Positions 49,735 through 63,500 of a stretch of DNA of 64,000 bases are shown one piece after another. The notes beneath the pieces were generated by a model that was not told the origin of the DNA, did not search any database, and saw only the letters and a list, made by a program, of their open reading frames with translations. Position numbers and translations under genes: made by a program. The first letter of the stretch is position 1. Each line of letters begins with the position of its first letter. Source of the stretch: Caprimulgus europaeus (lineage: Eukaryota > Chordata > Aves > Caprimulgiformes > Caprimulgidae); the NCBI GenBank assembly GCA_907165065.1, contig OU015524.1:36709295-36773294 (forward strand). Direction: 5' to 3'.

Positions 49735-52700
49735 CTGAAATGAGAGGAATTGCAAGTGAAAATAAGTTTTATCTTCCCTTTTACACCTAAACTTTACGTA
49801 TGAATAACTGCAATACTGTGATTTTAAATCACCTAGAAAGGGTTAAGTGCAGCCACTATCAAACACTGAAAGAACCACACTGTGGTATACAGTGATGAAA
49901 TAAGATAGGTAACAACTCAGATATTTCAATATTGAAATTTATTGTCAAAAAAGTTACACTCAACATTCAAAAATTCAGTGTTCTATTTTTAACTATTTCA
50001 ATTCAAGTTTTGTTTGTAACAATTGAGACTTAATTTTTTCATTTCCTGATTTTGTTCTTTATAAAGTGGATCTTAGATCTATCAACCCACTTTTTGTAGC
50101 AACTCAACAAATTCTGAGGGAAACTGAAAACATCTCAATGAACCATTGGAATGACTCCTGTCAGTGTTGCACCACTATTTTATAGTATGAGCAAAGATGA
50201 GACCTCTGGCACATTTCCTGCTGGAATAAGTAGACTACCTTAAGCTATATCTCATGATAGTTTTTGAGATACACTAGTTTTCCTGAACAGATGACCTGGC
50301 TCAGTTTTCAATTTTATTTCAGTTGGAACCTTTTCCCCTTAAAAGCCATAAGACCACTTACCTGCTAGCAATCAAATTAAGACTCAGTTATTTAAATAAC
50401 AGAATTCTGGGGGACATACTTTATGGAGGATTTCTCCTCAAGTTTCATGTAAATAAATAATGCAACTCTATAAACTAATTCATTACTTGAAATAAAAGCA
50501 GCTTTTACTCTTCAGAAATGCAAAAAGAGATACTTATATTAATAGTAAAAAAATAGGCATTATGCAAATGCATGCAACTTTTCATGGTGGCTAATAGATA
50601 ACTGTTGGGACTCAAAAATTATGATAATGCACAGTAATTAGGTCACATTTTCAAAGGAAGCAATAATACAAATTACGTATTAAAGTCAATTCAATATTTT
50701 AAAAACAATAAATACAACTAAGAGCATTGTTTTTAGCAGACATCAGATAGCAGACATCAAAATAAGCACAAGTTATTTACCCGTAAGTCAATTTTCAAAA
50801 AGCATTAAGTTTGAAGTACTTGGGAGAAAAGTCCTATCTAAAGTGAAAAAAAGGACTGAATGAAAATCAGAATATTTCTCTGAAGTTTAATCAGTCCTCT
50901 TTGGAAGGAAGGCAATGCATTTTAAGTGTGGATAAAACCAGTAGCAATGCTAATAGCTGTTGTCTTATTACAACCCATTGTATCACTTTATGACAGAACC
51001 AAACTTGGAAGATTTGGATTGAAACTGTGCACAACTTCTACCTCTACCTGGCATTCATTCCCATCCTGAGTTTTAGTGATATTCCCGATTTTAACAAAAT
51101 GGGTTAAGCCAATATAAAAAACAGGTGTATGGGAAAATAAGATATTTAAAAATTAAAATGTTTTCTCATCTCTTAACTTTGCACCTTTTACGTTTTAGGA
51201 TTACTTTGCATCTGTATTTAGCTATTTTGACCTAGCAAAAAATCAAATCATACACAAAGAAATGAAGTTAATTTTATAATTCAACTCATGTACAGATTTC
51301 TGATTGACAGAGGAACACAGAGAAAGCACAGAAAAGCCATATAAGACTCGTGTTATTTGCAATAGTCTTTTATGCAAGTCAAAGCACAAAGTTCCTGGTA
51401 CCCTTAAAAGGTCAGTAGTGTTTAAAGCTATAAATTGAGCCGAGCAAATTACATTCCTGATGCTGAGGTACCCTACAGGACTTTGAGAAAGAATTCTTCC
51501 TGGAGCTAAGGCAAGAAGGGCTTGTGTCTGAACTACACAATGCACATCAACTTTACCATTTGTCATTTTAAAATTGTTGCAGAAAAGAAAACATTATATT
51601 TCTTTGTATTACTATAATCAAGAAAACATTAGTAGGAAACAAATAATCACCTTGAAAATCAGTCATGAAATAATCAAATAGGAAGAGAGCAGGTAGGAAT
51701 AAAATACCATCTCTTCACCAACTAGAAAACCATGAATGGGCAAGCTGTTAAGTATACGTTCTGCCCATTTAAAAGACTTAGCTTGTCAATTTAGGTGTCA
51801 CTAAACATAATGTGAATTATTTAGAAAGGGATCTTAGCTTTCTTTTATCTTTTTAAGTGTTTAAAGTGTCCAGGAAAATTAAAATACATTCATGAAGCCA
51901 GTTGTCTAGCCTCACCTAAAAGAACTTCACTAAATCAAGAGAGATTTATAGTAAAAAACAATATATATCTTAACACCCAATCATTTAGAAGTCAGAAATC
52001 AGACTTCTCTGATTTAGTGCTACAAGCCTTATCAGAAAAGCACACCACAGAAACAAGCAAGCCAAACAGCTCCAGATGATTTGATGAAGGACCCTGTAAC
52101 TTGGCATCTCACTGAGCTGCCCACAAATTAAATCACAGCCACTACTTGAAAAAGAAAATTGTACTCAATAACTATGAATCATTATCCATTTTATTCAGTG
52201 TACTAAGGACCTGTCTTCAGAAGAAATTTCCATTGCATTCCTAGTACACACAAACCCATCAAACCCAAAATGAAATGTTAACAGGTTTTCCTGATAGTTT
52301 GATTCAAAGGTTGCAAAAATGGAGAAATAAACGTTTAACATTGCACGATGATATGTCAGAACAATTAACTGATAAGTCATAAGATAGCTGAATATTTAAA
52401 TCACGAAAGAGGATGAAGGACATATCTAGAATTGTAAGTCCAATGTGGAAAAATCAGCAGCCAAAACTGAGTATGAAAGCACTGATATAAAGTCCAGATA
52501 TAGCAGATATATAGATACATTGTTTATGTATCTATATAAGTTGTCACAATGATTTCATAATGCCAAATTTCAGAATATTCACTTATGTGAAAAATAGTAA
52601 TTATATTAAAAAAACCCAACAGATTTCACATATTCTATAAAGTCAGCAGCTCATACAGTAATTTCTTCAGGAGTGAATCTGCACTCAGGAAGTGTTTCAC

Positions 52701-53872
52701 CACATAAGACATGCCTTCTCTAAACTTTTTCAATCTGTCATTAAATGATGGTATAGCACTGAATCTTTCCCCCCCACACACAGCTTGAAGGTTCTTAAAA
52801 GCACAGGCACAACTATACCAGGAAAAACCAAAAAGTCTATCATCCTGCCTGTAGTCAATAATGAACATCTAGATCAGATCTTAAACACAGGTTGAACATA
52901 GACCAGTATCTCTTTACAATACCTAAGCCTACAGTATTTGTATTTCAGCTTCTCTACATGTGAACATAGTATATCAACCTATTTGATATGAACTGATACA
53001 CTAAAATATATAAAAATAAAAATATTCTTTAAAGAATGACTTCTTACTTTCTACCTTATCACCCTGATATTTCATTATCCAGATTTTGTTAAATCTCTGA
53101 AGCAGCTTTCAGTAGTTTGTAACAAAACAAGCCATCAAAACAGTATCCTTCACTAGACCTTGTAATGAGAAGGTCCAACTCTTATAACTGCCTCTTTTAG
53201 ACACATTTTTATGAGGTTCTTTACTTCCATAATTCTCTGTTTGGAATGAAGCACAGCTACAATGGATCTTTTGGCTTATTTGCTCCTGCAAGGAACTACA
53301 GGAATACTGATATTAAGCACACTGCAAAGTGTTTGAAAGTGACATTAATGACTAGATTCCCTCCCTCTTAGGAGGATATTTAAGATTTCAAGCTTATTTT
53401 GCTCTAATTGTAGAGAAGGTGTATGCATTGCCCCAGCTGAACAGAACAGGACTAGAAGAAGCAGGCTGCAAAGCAATGAAAATGTGTCTTAGGGTGACCA
53501 CTGCTGCTTTGGAGGAGCCTGTCTAAATACTTGGTGCAGAAATTAGGAACAGCTTCTTATGTCATTTCAGAAGAAAGCCTCACAAAAAGTACTGCACACT
53601 TGACCATGATTGAGTAAGTTTTGATGCAGAAGGGAAAAAAAAAAACCCAAATAACTCTATACAAAAAGGGCAGAGTGTCAACATCAGAGAAGCACCGCAA
53701 AAAACAAGATAGTATACTCAAATAGCGAAAATGTAGAAATAAATTGAATTAAAGAAGAATCTGAAAACTTTAGAAGAACAAAATGAGTACTTGTTTGCAC
53801 ATTTGCACTGAAAAAGCAAATTTTAAAAAGCAGCAGAATGAATAAGCGAACAGGATTAAAAGAATACTGTAC
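49735..53872 (-). other. CRIM1: CRIM1 intron between VWC1 and VWC2 exons
   Basis: A 4.1 kb phase-1 intron with donor GTACAG and acceptor TTTCAG. It is AT-rich and carries a 31-nt inverted repeat at 52508-52538. I recognise no mobile element or additional exon in it. Confidence 0.9.
52508..52538. repeat. AT-rich perfect inverted repeat
   Basis: Two perfect 13-bp arms, TATATAGATACAT and ATGTATCTATATA, separated by the 5-nt loop TGTTT. Confidence 0.97.
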
Positions 53873-54055
53873 CTTCACAGACTGGGCAGCACTCCCCTTC
53901 CGGCACATAGTACCTGTCGCAGTGTAGCTCACCACACTGGGCAGAGAAACAAATAGAAACTCCACCTTGGCATCGACAAAAACGACAAGCATCCATTCGA
54001 AACATGTCTCCATCATAATATTCCATGCTGTTAAATATGCAAGTTGGCTTCACTT
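53873..54055 (-). CDS. CRIM1: CRIM1 exon: first von Willebrand factor C module
   Basis: This 183-nt exon (61 codons, phase 1 in and phase 1 out) encodes the first VWC (chordin-like cysteine-rich) module. Counting from the split codon, ten cysteines lie at residues 6, 24, 27, 29, 36, 41, 46, 56, 57 and 60, which is the full VWC set including the central CxxCxC and terminal CCPVC motifs. The stretch EYYDGDMFRMD matches my memory of human VWC1. The acceptor is a pyrimidine-rich tract ending TTTTTTCAG; the donor is GAAG|GTACAG. VWC modules in this family bind BMP ligands outside the cell. It is the most upstream CRIM1 exon visible; the preceding exon lies more than 9.9 kb away, off the right end. 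No missing cysteine or frame problem is seen. Confidence 0.96.
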
Positions 54056-55737
54056 CTGAAAAAAGGAGGTGGGGGGGAAGAATAATGTATTTTACAGATA
54101 TTGATAAATGGGAAATAGTTAAACTCATACTGCTACTGACAAAAACAGATATAAGACAGCTGATTTTTCTTTCTTTTTTAAACTCAAATACAGTTTTTTT
54201 TTTAAGAGCATGGTATATTTTATTGTCTGTTTCAACAATGGAAAAAAATAAATGCTGTTCAAAATTAGTTTCAGAGCAATTATTTACAATTAAAAGTCTC
54301 AATTTTAAAAATGAAAATACTGAATGAACATTAAGGCATTGGTATTTCTTCATAGGTGTTAAATATTTCCCATTCTCGATGAGCCAGAAGCTAATTCAAA
54401 TTTCAGCATATTAAGCAATAGATTTTTCTGTTTTAAGACAGTTTCTGATGTTTCTTAAGTGCAATCTTCTTTTCTGCAGAACTCTGTACACAGGTGGATA
54501 AATTGTTCTAAAGCTGTCTGATCCATAGGGATATGTTTAAGAAAAACTCCAACAAACATTTTGTGACTGTATGATCTGTTATGCAGAAGTGGATACTTCT
54601 TAGTTCAAGCACCTTGGAGCTGTACTAGTCAGGTCTCACCTACAATCCCCACAGAAAATAACCTCAACTGTGATAAATATTTATGTGATCGCTTTAAGTG
54701 TTTCAAGAACACAAGATGACTATTTCTTGTATGCCTCTGTCTACACCCGAGCTCTAATGTATAATTAAATCCAAACTTCATGGGAAACTAAGAGTAACTG
54801 AAATTTCCTTAATATTTTAGGAAGAACATTGCCTATTTGCTCTGTTAACATTAAAAGAAAAAAAATGCTAACTAAAACAACTACACAGTTTTCAGATTTA
54901 ATAACCTTTTTTTTTTTAAATATCAAAGAGGTTTTTTTTCAGGTTATGAAGCAGATCCACACTTCATTAATACATCAGAAACTCTCTTCAGGGCTTTTGA
55001 CGTTGCAGTTATGAACTTTCCTCCACCTCCACCACCTATTGCCAGCAGAGAGTATTCTGTTCAACCAGCCTGACACACACCCAACGCTGTGCATCTCCAC
55101 AGCCCAGGGCTGAATCATTGTGACTCAAGACATGGTAGAAGAAATACTCAAAGTTATGTTCAACTATAATACACCACATTAGTCACTAGGAAATCATTAC
55201 TTCACAGTTTCATCATTGCATTACTCATTACTAAGCATCCTCCCTCTTCCCCGCTTCAGAATGAACTTTTTGGCCTTCTATGACTCTAGTCCAAGATACT
55301 TGAAAACAGCTACCTGAAGTAAAACAGTATTGAATAAACAGGCATGTTTCCTCAGAAGCTATGAATCTAGCAGTCTCAAAAGTCAAAGGTTCTGCAAACA
55401 GAAAGCTATTTACTTCAGCAAAGTCAAAATCGAAAACATTACCAAATTGTAGACAAAACCATCAAATTTTATTGCATCCAAATTAAACATAAGAAAGGAA
55501 AGAAAAGACAATTGCCTATGTTGCTCATTCCTCTAGAATACATGGAAAAGATTTTTCCTTTTTGGTTAGTGCTCAATCTCAAATGGGAGATGAAAAACAT
55601 TTAAATGAAAACTCAGGATTTGCAGATTCTTTTCCACCCACTTCAATCTCCTTACTTTTGGGGGCTAAAAACTTTTAACCTGAGTTGCTTTTGAAAATGA
55701 TACAGATTTTCTTTAAACCCCTAAAGCATTTCAGTGG

Positions 55738-56303
55738 CCAGCAGGTCAAGGGAGGTGACTCTACTCCTCTACTCAGCTCTTTTAAGACCCCACCTAGAGT
55801 ACTGCATGCAGCTCTGGGGCCCCCAACATAAAAAGGTCATGGACCTGTTGCAGCAAGTCCAGAGGAGGCCATGAGGATGATCTGAGGGCTGGAGCACCTC
55901 TCCTATGAGGACAGTCTGAGAGAATTGGGGCTGTTCAGCCTGGAAAAAGAGAAGGCTCTGAGGAGACCTTATAGCGGCCTTCCAGTACCTGAAGGGGATC
56001 TACAAGAAAGCTGGGGAGGGACTTCTTACAAGAGCAGGTAATGATAGAACAAGGGATAATGACTTTAAACTGGAAAAGGGCAGATTCAGATTAGATATGA
56101 GGAAGAAATTCTTCACTGTGAGGGTGGAACAGGTTGCCCAAGGAAGATGTGGATGCCCCTTCCCTGGAAGTGTTCAAGGCCAGGTTAGATGAGGCTTTGA
56201 GCAACCTTGTCTAGTAGAAGGTGTCCCTACTTATGCCAGGGGTGTTGGAGCTAGATGATCTTTAGGGTCCCTTCCAATCTTAACCATTCTCTGATTCTAT
56301 GAT
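55738..56303 (+). mobile_element. CR1 LINE, 5'-truncated
   Basis: About 566 nt of CR1 in forward orientation, opposite to CRIM1. It begins in the C-terminal part of ORF2 (nucleotides corresponding to the CR1 motif around LLRPHLEYC and QLWGPQ), continues through the conserved CTGTTCAGCCTGGAAAAAGA region, and ends with the 3' terminal GATTCTATGAT. The reading frame is interrupted and the copy is inactive. Its 3' part is similar to the reverse-oriented copy at 4558-5222, so the two belong to the same or close subfamilies. Confidence 0.95.
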
Positions 56304-56462
56304 TTGAGTATTTCTTTCCACATAGGCTTATATTGAGCTTCAGCCTCAAGTAATTTGATATGATTGTAAAGCATTAGAGTTGAAAAATGGAAGTATCCTG
56401 AGAAATGTTTGATTTCTATATGCCTGTTCTGTCTTCAAGGCATAATGTAGAAAGCAGCATTT

Positions 56463-56483
56463 AAAAAAAAAAAAAAAAAAAAA
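56463..56483. repeat. A21 homopolymer
   Basis: Run of about 21 A, roughly 160 nt after the end of the forward CR1 copy. CR1 lacks poly-A tails, so it is probably unrelated to that copy. Confidence 0.97.
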
Positions 56484-58560
56484 GTAAGAGGAGGAAATAC
56501 CACTGTGTCCGGGAAAACAGCTATGACCTCATTAGAAAGCAATTCACATAAACAAACACTTGAGAAATATTTCAAGTTTACGTAGCTCTAGCTGTTAGTC
56601 TAAAAACCTTCTCAAAAAGGAAAAAGTGCCAACACAAGTCAAAAGGCATTTAATCCATTTGCTTCTGACTTTCCTGTTTTGATTGCAGCTTTCCAGACTT
56701 TTGCTGATTTCCCACCCCTGGGCCCAAACAGTAGATCTGAATTCCTGCCTAGTTAGAAGTAGAAACATAATTTTCCATGAATTATCATTCATTTTTAAAA
56801 TGTCCAAACAAGAGCAAGCAAGTAACTGTAAATCCTGAGAGGAAACAGTATGTTTTATTCCTACAATGAAAACCATCATAGGATTTTATTATATGTGCAT
56901 TTTTATTGTCCAAATTTATGATAGTGTATACATTCATACTAAACTATTGACCTAAGCCTCTACATCCAGCTATGAGACAAGGATTACTTCTGTTAGAACC
57001 ATATGTAAGACTGCAGTCTTAAGACTCAGTCAAGCCAAAACAAGCACTAAACGAAGAACTCTAGCTTTAGACACTCATGAAATGGAAGCCTAATGAAAGA
57101 GTGAGCATCATGCCATGGAACTGTAACAATGTATTTCCTCCACCACAATGTGCTGGAAGATTCCCTCAGTTCTCTCTTTTTTTTTGTGCTAATTATATTG
57201 CCTTACTGATCTATGTGTGGCAGCCACAAAGGAGTGAAAGAACATCAACATTAAATGAATGCATCTTTCCCTAAAGGCCAGTAACCATAAATTCATTATT
57301 CTGCCAATAAGATGACTGCTACAGGTAGAATTCTTCAAGTACCAAAGCTCTGCTGCATGACAAAGTAATTTAAATTGATTGAACTTCATAGCATAAAGTG
57401 CTTAAACATATCCGAAGTCCCAAATCCCTTTTCTGACGCAGATTACCACAACGAAACAGCAGGTGTGAGACGGACATTCAGGCCACAGATTTGTCAACAT
57501 GAATTCAGGGTTTGCCAGCTACCAGATAACCCAGTAATACAAGATTGATCCAGACCAAGCACAGACGTACAACTGCCCATCTGTTAAAGGATCCAGGATG
57601 GAGTGGACAGTACCCAGAACAATACAGAGTTTATACTGGGAAGGACAGATTATACCACATCTCTGCTCCTATATAAAAGTTAAGCATGACTAAGAGATTT
57701 GACATTAAAGTTTCAGCCACAGAGTTAAATAAGAAACAGTTCTGGCACAAATTTAGCTCTACAGAACTCACAGCCACAGTCTTTTTGTTCTCAGAGCGAG
57801 AATTCTCAAAGTCAGTGCTGCAGCAAACCACACAGCCTCACACTACACAGTCACAAACTGTGCTTATTTCTCAAGACCTTTATCTGCAATCTGAACTGCA
57901 AATAGACACAATCTGTTTTACTAAATCAGTTTTCTAAGGTATTTTACATTACATTTTTAAAACTAATTAAATACAGTTCTATTGGCTGAACTAACCCAAA
58001 ATAAAACTTCTGTTATTGATATTTTTGTAGTTTCCCAGTACTGGTGTTTTTCTTTGTTTAGAGTCAAAGAACAGCTCAGAAACACGGGCAAATTCGGCGA
58101 TCCATCCCTTGCAAGGCAGCAATTTGCACATGGTTACGCTGAGCACATGAGATGCTTCTGGCATCAGCTGTCCGTAGGCATACTGGGCATTTTATTTTGT
58201 AGTATCAGAAATTTCCACCCTCCCAAAGTGGAAGCGAGATTCAAAACAATTTTCTCTTGTTTAAAGCATTGAAAGGTTCATGATTCCAGCACTTCGGATG
58301 TTCCTTCAGTGTACAGAAGGATTTGTACCAGACTCTTGGAAGGAACTGTGGCAAGTGCTGTAAACTTTCAATTAAATGAAAGGGAAGGAAACTGATAAAC
58401 TTGAATCCTGTATCTGTATAAACAAAATACGGAAAAACTTTCAGTTTTTCAAATGCTGTGCTGACAGGGAGTTTAAAAAAAAATGTTTCATTGGAAAAAA
58501 AAATAAATTAGGTTGAACTACCTCAGGTTAAACTACTTAGTGCAGTGTATTCCTTATTAA

Positions 58561-58625
58561 CACAACTGCAGGACCATTCTGAAGGTCATTTGGTCCTGCA
58601 TCTTCTAAAAAAGGTCATCCAGAAA
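58561..58625 (-). mobile_element. Possible old CR1 scrap
   Basis: The segment GGACCATTCTGAAGGTCATT followed by TGGTCCTGC and then AAAGGTCATCC resembles a decayed reverse CR1 3' end (compare GGACC-TTTAAAGGTCATCTAGTCC at 44385). The same stretch forms a 10-bp inverted repeat (58567-58576 with 58591-58600), which could equally be coincidental. No terminal ATTCTATG repeat remains. Confidence 0.35.
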
Positions 58626-60458
58626 CAGAGATAAGATTTTAAAACAAACTTGTAACTACTATTTGTAAATCAATGCAATTATTTATGCAGGTATTTATGC
58701 AATTATTTATACATACTTGCACAGCCTTAATAAACATTATTTTATGGCACCTGTGGTCTGTAAAAGATATTAAAATATACTCAGAATACTGACAAAAAAA
58801 TTCATCAATTTACCTTTTAAATGCAATGGAAAAAAAATCATAATTTTATAGTAAGGTTTCTAGCAGAGAAAGTCTGTATCATCACGTCAGAAACCACTTT
58901 TGTATCCAGCTGCCACAACCTATATACAGTGCTGACTTTCAACAACAGTCTTAAAATTTTCTGTCCACCTCAGTAGTAGATCTCAATCCAGTAATCTTTA
59001 GGCAGCTTCAGAAGACAGCTCTTGCACAGGTTGATAGATGTGTCTTTTTCACACACAGTAGACAAAGCTGCAAGGTGTTCCCCATGGGGAGAGAAGGCTA
59101 ATTTCCAAGTCATTGTTATCAGGTGGCGGTTGCATCATGGAAAAGAGCAGGGAAAGATCCCCCAATATAAGCTGGGGATGTATCAGGTAGAGCTGATTCA
59201 TCTTTTCTTTAAAACCACCAGTAACGGAGGAACTGCAACCTGCCTATTAAACAATTCCACAGTTAACTACTGTAACTAAGCTTAAATTGCAGCAACAGTA
59301 ATTCAAGTTAGACAGAAACAGGAAATAGAAAGGAAGTTTTTGACGTTTCATTACATTTCCCATCTTTAAGGTATATGTCCTACTGGTTTTTGCTTTCCTC
59401 CAACATGCAAATTTGCTGCTTCCTCTTTTACAGATGAAAAGCACTTGTTTATTTCAGTTTTTGTTTTTCAGGTCATGCTTTTCAATGTTTGATTGTTTCT
59501 GTGGCTTTCCTCTAGGCTATCGCCCTTTTGTCTGTACCTCCTTCTGGAAATTAAGCAGTGCTATTTTTTAATGTCCTACAGTAGGTTACAACCCTACCAC
59601 AGAAAACCACCAGGACAGCCAAAGGAAGAGCTGGGACCACCAAGGGCCATGGCTGTGCTCTAAAACCCTCAAACACTGTCAGATTTTCTCAATAAAATTG
59701 CCAAACGATTCTTGGAAACAAGTCATGTTCTTCATAAGAGGAACGAATTTAAGTCTCAGTAGTCTCTGTCAGTCTATCACAGGAGAAAATACATGTAGAG
59801 ATCAGTTTAGCCCTAGGCATGTTACCAGGATACAGGCATCTGAAACAATCTCAGCACCACGAAAAGGTTCTAGCACAGCCCATCATTCATTGCCAGTACA
59901 TCTGTGATAAGCCTCCGGTCCATGAGAGAAGTTAAAAACTGCAGGAAAAAGAATCCCCAAATCTGTAACACAGAGCTGTGGCTTGGTGTTATAAAAGGTC
60001 TAACCAGTTCTTCCATTCTTTGAGAAAAATATTTAATTTTAACGTTGTTCTCCAAAGTGTTGGCAACCTTGTCCAAGTTTAAGCATCTAGAAATATCTGA
60101 GAATGTTACTGAAGACATTAGCTTACCAATATAATTTTTGGCAGAAAACATTACTACTTCACCAAAGCTAATATTGGAAGTATTTTTTTTTCTACTTATA
60201 AAACCAGACAGAACCATATCATCTGGCATCTGATATTCTTCATACATGACATAACATCAGTTCCACAGAATCTACCTAGCATCTTGTTTTTCATTAAGTG
60301 ATATAAATGAAAGAACGAAGTTAGACTTTGTCCATATGTTATTCAAAACTCAGTCTCTACTACTCATTGACCAACCCTCCACTCTTAGTGAACCACTGCA
60401 AAAGCTTTAAATTTGGTTTTACATCCAGCTGTGGTCTCGACAGCTGCTACTCCTCCTC

Positions 60459-60500
60459 TTTTATTTATTTACATTTTATTTATTTATATTTTATTTATAT
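60459..60500. repeat. (TTTAT)n-like low-complexity tract
   Basis: Degenerate repeats of TTTATTTATTTACATTT and TTTATTTATATTTTATTT over about 40 nt. Confidence 0.9.
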
Positions 60501-63500
60501 GCATCTACAGACTGAATTTTTTTTACCAGGAATTTTGAGTTGACTGGTCTTTTGACTGGCTTTCAGTTTTCTGCATCTTCCTTTTCCCTCCTGTTTTAAA
60601 TGTAACTGGTAATGGCTTGCATTTTTTCAGGTATTTTTCCCAATTTGACTACAGTGAGCATAATCCACATTGAGAGGATCTAGAACAGTTGACTTGGTTT
60701 GGCAGATTGACCTGCTTTTTCACTATGCTAGACCAAATTCTCCCATTGTTGTGGCTAGTGATTAGCCGTGATTTTCATACTGTTCAAACGTTCTGACTGA
60801 AAAAAACCCCAATTAAATCCAAAAACCAAAATCTCACTTCACAATCACTAAATCTCTCTACCTTTCTGTCATCAGACTATCTTCTTTCAATATTAATCTT
60901 CCTTTTACTACTTACTGAACAGTTTATTATCTTTTACTCCTCACAAGCTGCATTTTGCCCCCTTTTTTTTTTTTACGCAGGTATCTATTTAAAGTCCACC
61001 ACAAAATCCTGTGTTTTCAGTTGCCCAGAGAGAAATATACAGTAATGTTTAATTAGGATCAGGAATATATTAATTTCTCTGCTCTGGAAAGACTCTGTTA
61101 CCTTGGTGAAATTCTTACTTAAGAGAAAACAGAAAATAAGTTCAGCTAAAGTACAGTGTAAGTTCTGTCAGTATTAGTGCAATAAATGATGAGATCCCTG
61201 TAACTCACTGGGGTCTGTGAAGTGTTTCACTTGGACTCCACTCTTCCTTCTTCAGTGAAGATTTTCCTTGCTGACCTCATATTCCCTGTCATATCCCTTC
61301 AGAACTCATTGATGCTCCCTTTAGAAACAGGTGATTCCCATCTCTCTTGGAATCACTTTTACCCTTTTCCATACTATGAGGTTAATGGCAATTGCTGTGA
61401 TGAGTAAGTGCATCAACAGGTAACAAAAAGTGTGACTAAGGGATTTTAATCTCTCCTCCAATGCAGTACTACCATATAGAGATGCAAGTGTGAAGAAAGC
61501 CAGGTGGCATAGAGAAATGAGTCATTTATGTCAGTGGTATCTTCTCAAACGAGGAAAAAAAAAATACAGAAGCCATTATAAAACACAGGTTATATGTCAC
61601 ATCAGGATTGATGAGTTAGGAGATAACTTCCATAACACCATGTGATCACCAGTACAGCCTGAAACAGCAGTATAGGAAGGGTCACAGTCTCAAGTTCCAG
61701 GGGATGTTGTCAAACTTTCTTTCCCATATCCATACCTGTTTTTTTTCAGGTATGCATCAGATAGTCCCGTTTTCCAAGGACACAGCAAGGAAAGTCCACA
61801 CCTCAGCTCCAGGGGAATGGAATCTGAAGTGGGGCTCCAGAGCCACTCCTGGTGAGGCTGGACTCTCAAGTCACAGTTCATATGTGGCTGTAGCAGAAAG
61901 CCTGGTCCACTTGACCGCGAACCACATGGATGCATTAACAAGGACCACTCCCACACATGTAATTTATCATCTTTCATAAAGCAATCAGAAATCCTTTTAA
62001 AGGAGTAGTTGTATTCAAGTAAGCTTCCTGAGAAATGGAAGCCCTGACTAACAGAAGCAAGCAATTGCAGGATGCTTGGTAATTGTTCTCTCAAATTTCT
62101 AAGGCATAGCTCACAGTCAGTATCTGCTGCAGCGTAACTTACATTCAATACCTAATTAGAGAAAAGGCAAGTTGGGATACTATCTTGTTTCCACACACTT
62201 CCACTCTTGCTGCACGTGAAGCTTTCAATCTCTTTAGATTCACTTGTTGACACTTGTAATTTATTGCTGAATCATTTTTTTCCCTTACAAGCTCTCCCAT
62301 GAGAAAAGGCAGTACACCAAGATTAGTAGACAAAAATCCTAGTAAGTAATATATTTTGAGTGGATCAATAGAAACATTGAATTAATTTCTGTAAAATGCA
62401 GGATCTGGGAAAGGACTGCATCTTGGGAATCTCTTGCTCAATCTTCCCCACATTTATAACATATACTATCTAATATACTCTAGAAGGAAAGTAGATTTCA
62501 GGTAAGTGCAAGTAGAGAAACTTCACTGCAATTAGAATAACCTACCTTTAAACAAAGCAATACACAGTCATTTTCACTGAAACGTGCACTCTCTTGTAAT
62601 GCACTGGAGCTGCACAACAGGCAAAACCTCATTTTCATTTATTAAGATGAAATTATTTGCTACAGATTTCTCACGTTGTCTTATTTTCTCTGTATCTACC
62701 TCACACTTCTCAGGAATGAGCACACTGACTATGGCTTTAGATCTTCCCTGAAAATTTCTCTACTGAACACCACTATACTAACCTCTGACTTTCACATGCA
62801 ACAAGCAGTGATGCATATAGCTATATCAGCTATACCTCTAGTCATAGTATTTTATGTCAGCCAGAGATTTAAATTTTGCAATTCACGCTTCTGCCTCCGG
62901 GCTAAAATTCTGTTACATGCACGACCAGGGGCTTGCCCTGAGGGTCATCGAAAAATTAAGATTAGGAGAAACAACCAGACAGCCATCTTCTAAGCAAAGA
63001 CAACTGACAAAATCACATCATTATTGCTTTGTAAATCAGTGTTTACCAACAGTTCCAGAGAGTTGCAGGGTTTAATTTACAAATTAAACATTAAAGACCT
63101 TTCCTCTAGCAAGGAAAAAGGAGCAAGAAACAACAGAGATGCGGCCATCATTGTTGTCCGAGCTATTGTTTTGACATCCAAAGACCAGGTAGGGTATGCT
63201 CTGGGATGGTCCAAATACTCATACTGAATAAATCATGACAGAGGAACTTAATTAAGTCAAAAGGGAACTTCAGCTTGATTCCTGTCACCATATAAAAAAT
63301 ACAGAATGATTTTATTTACAAAGATGTTTTCCTTCAAAATGAAGGAATCAATACATGCCTTCAAGTCAACCTTTTTAATTGACTGACCTTTGGGACAAGA
63401 ACTACATTCTAATGACAGTCAGACCTGTGCATTAACTGTAATGAATTATTTTAACCATAGTTGTGTTTTAAAAAGCACAAATAAATGTCTCCAGTTAGTA

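Noticed and set aside
58561-58600. Short hairpin as a possible microRNA precursor
   Set aside because: The stem is only 10 bp with a 14-nt loop and resembles a decayed CR1 end; too short for a microRNA stem.
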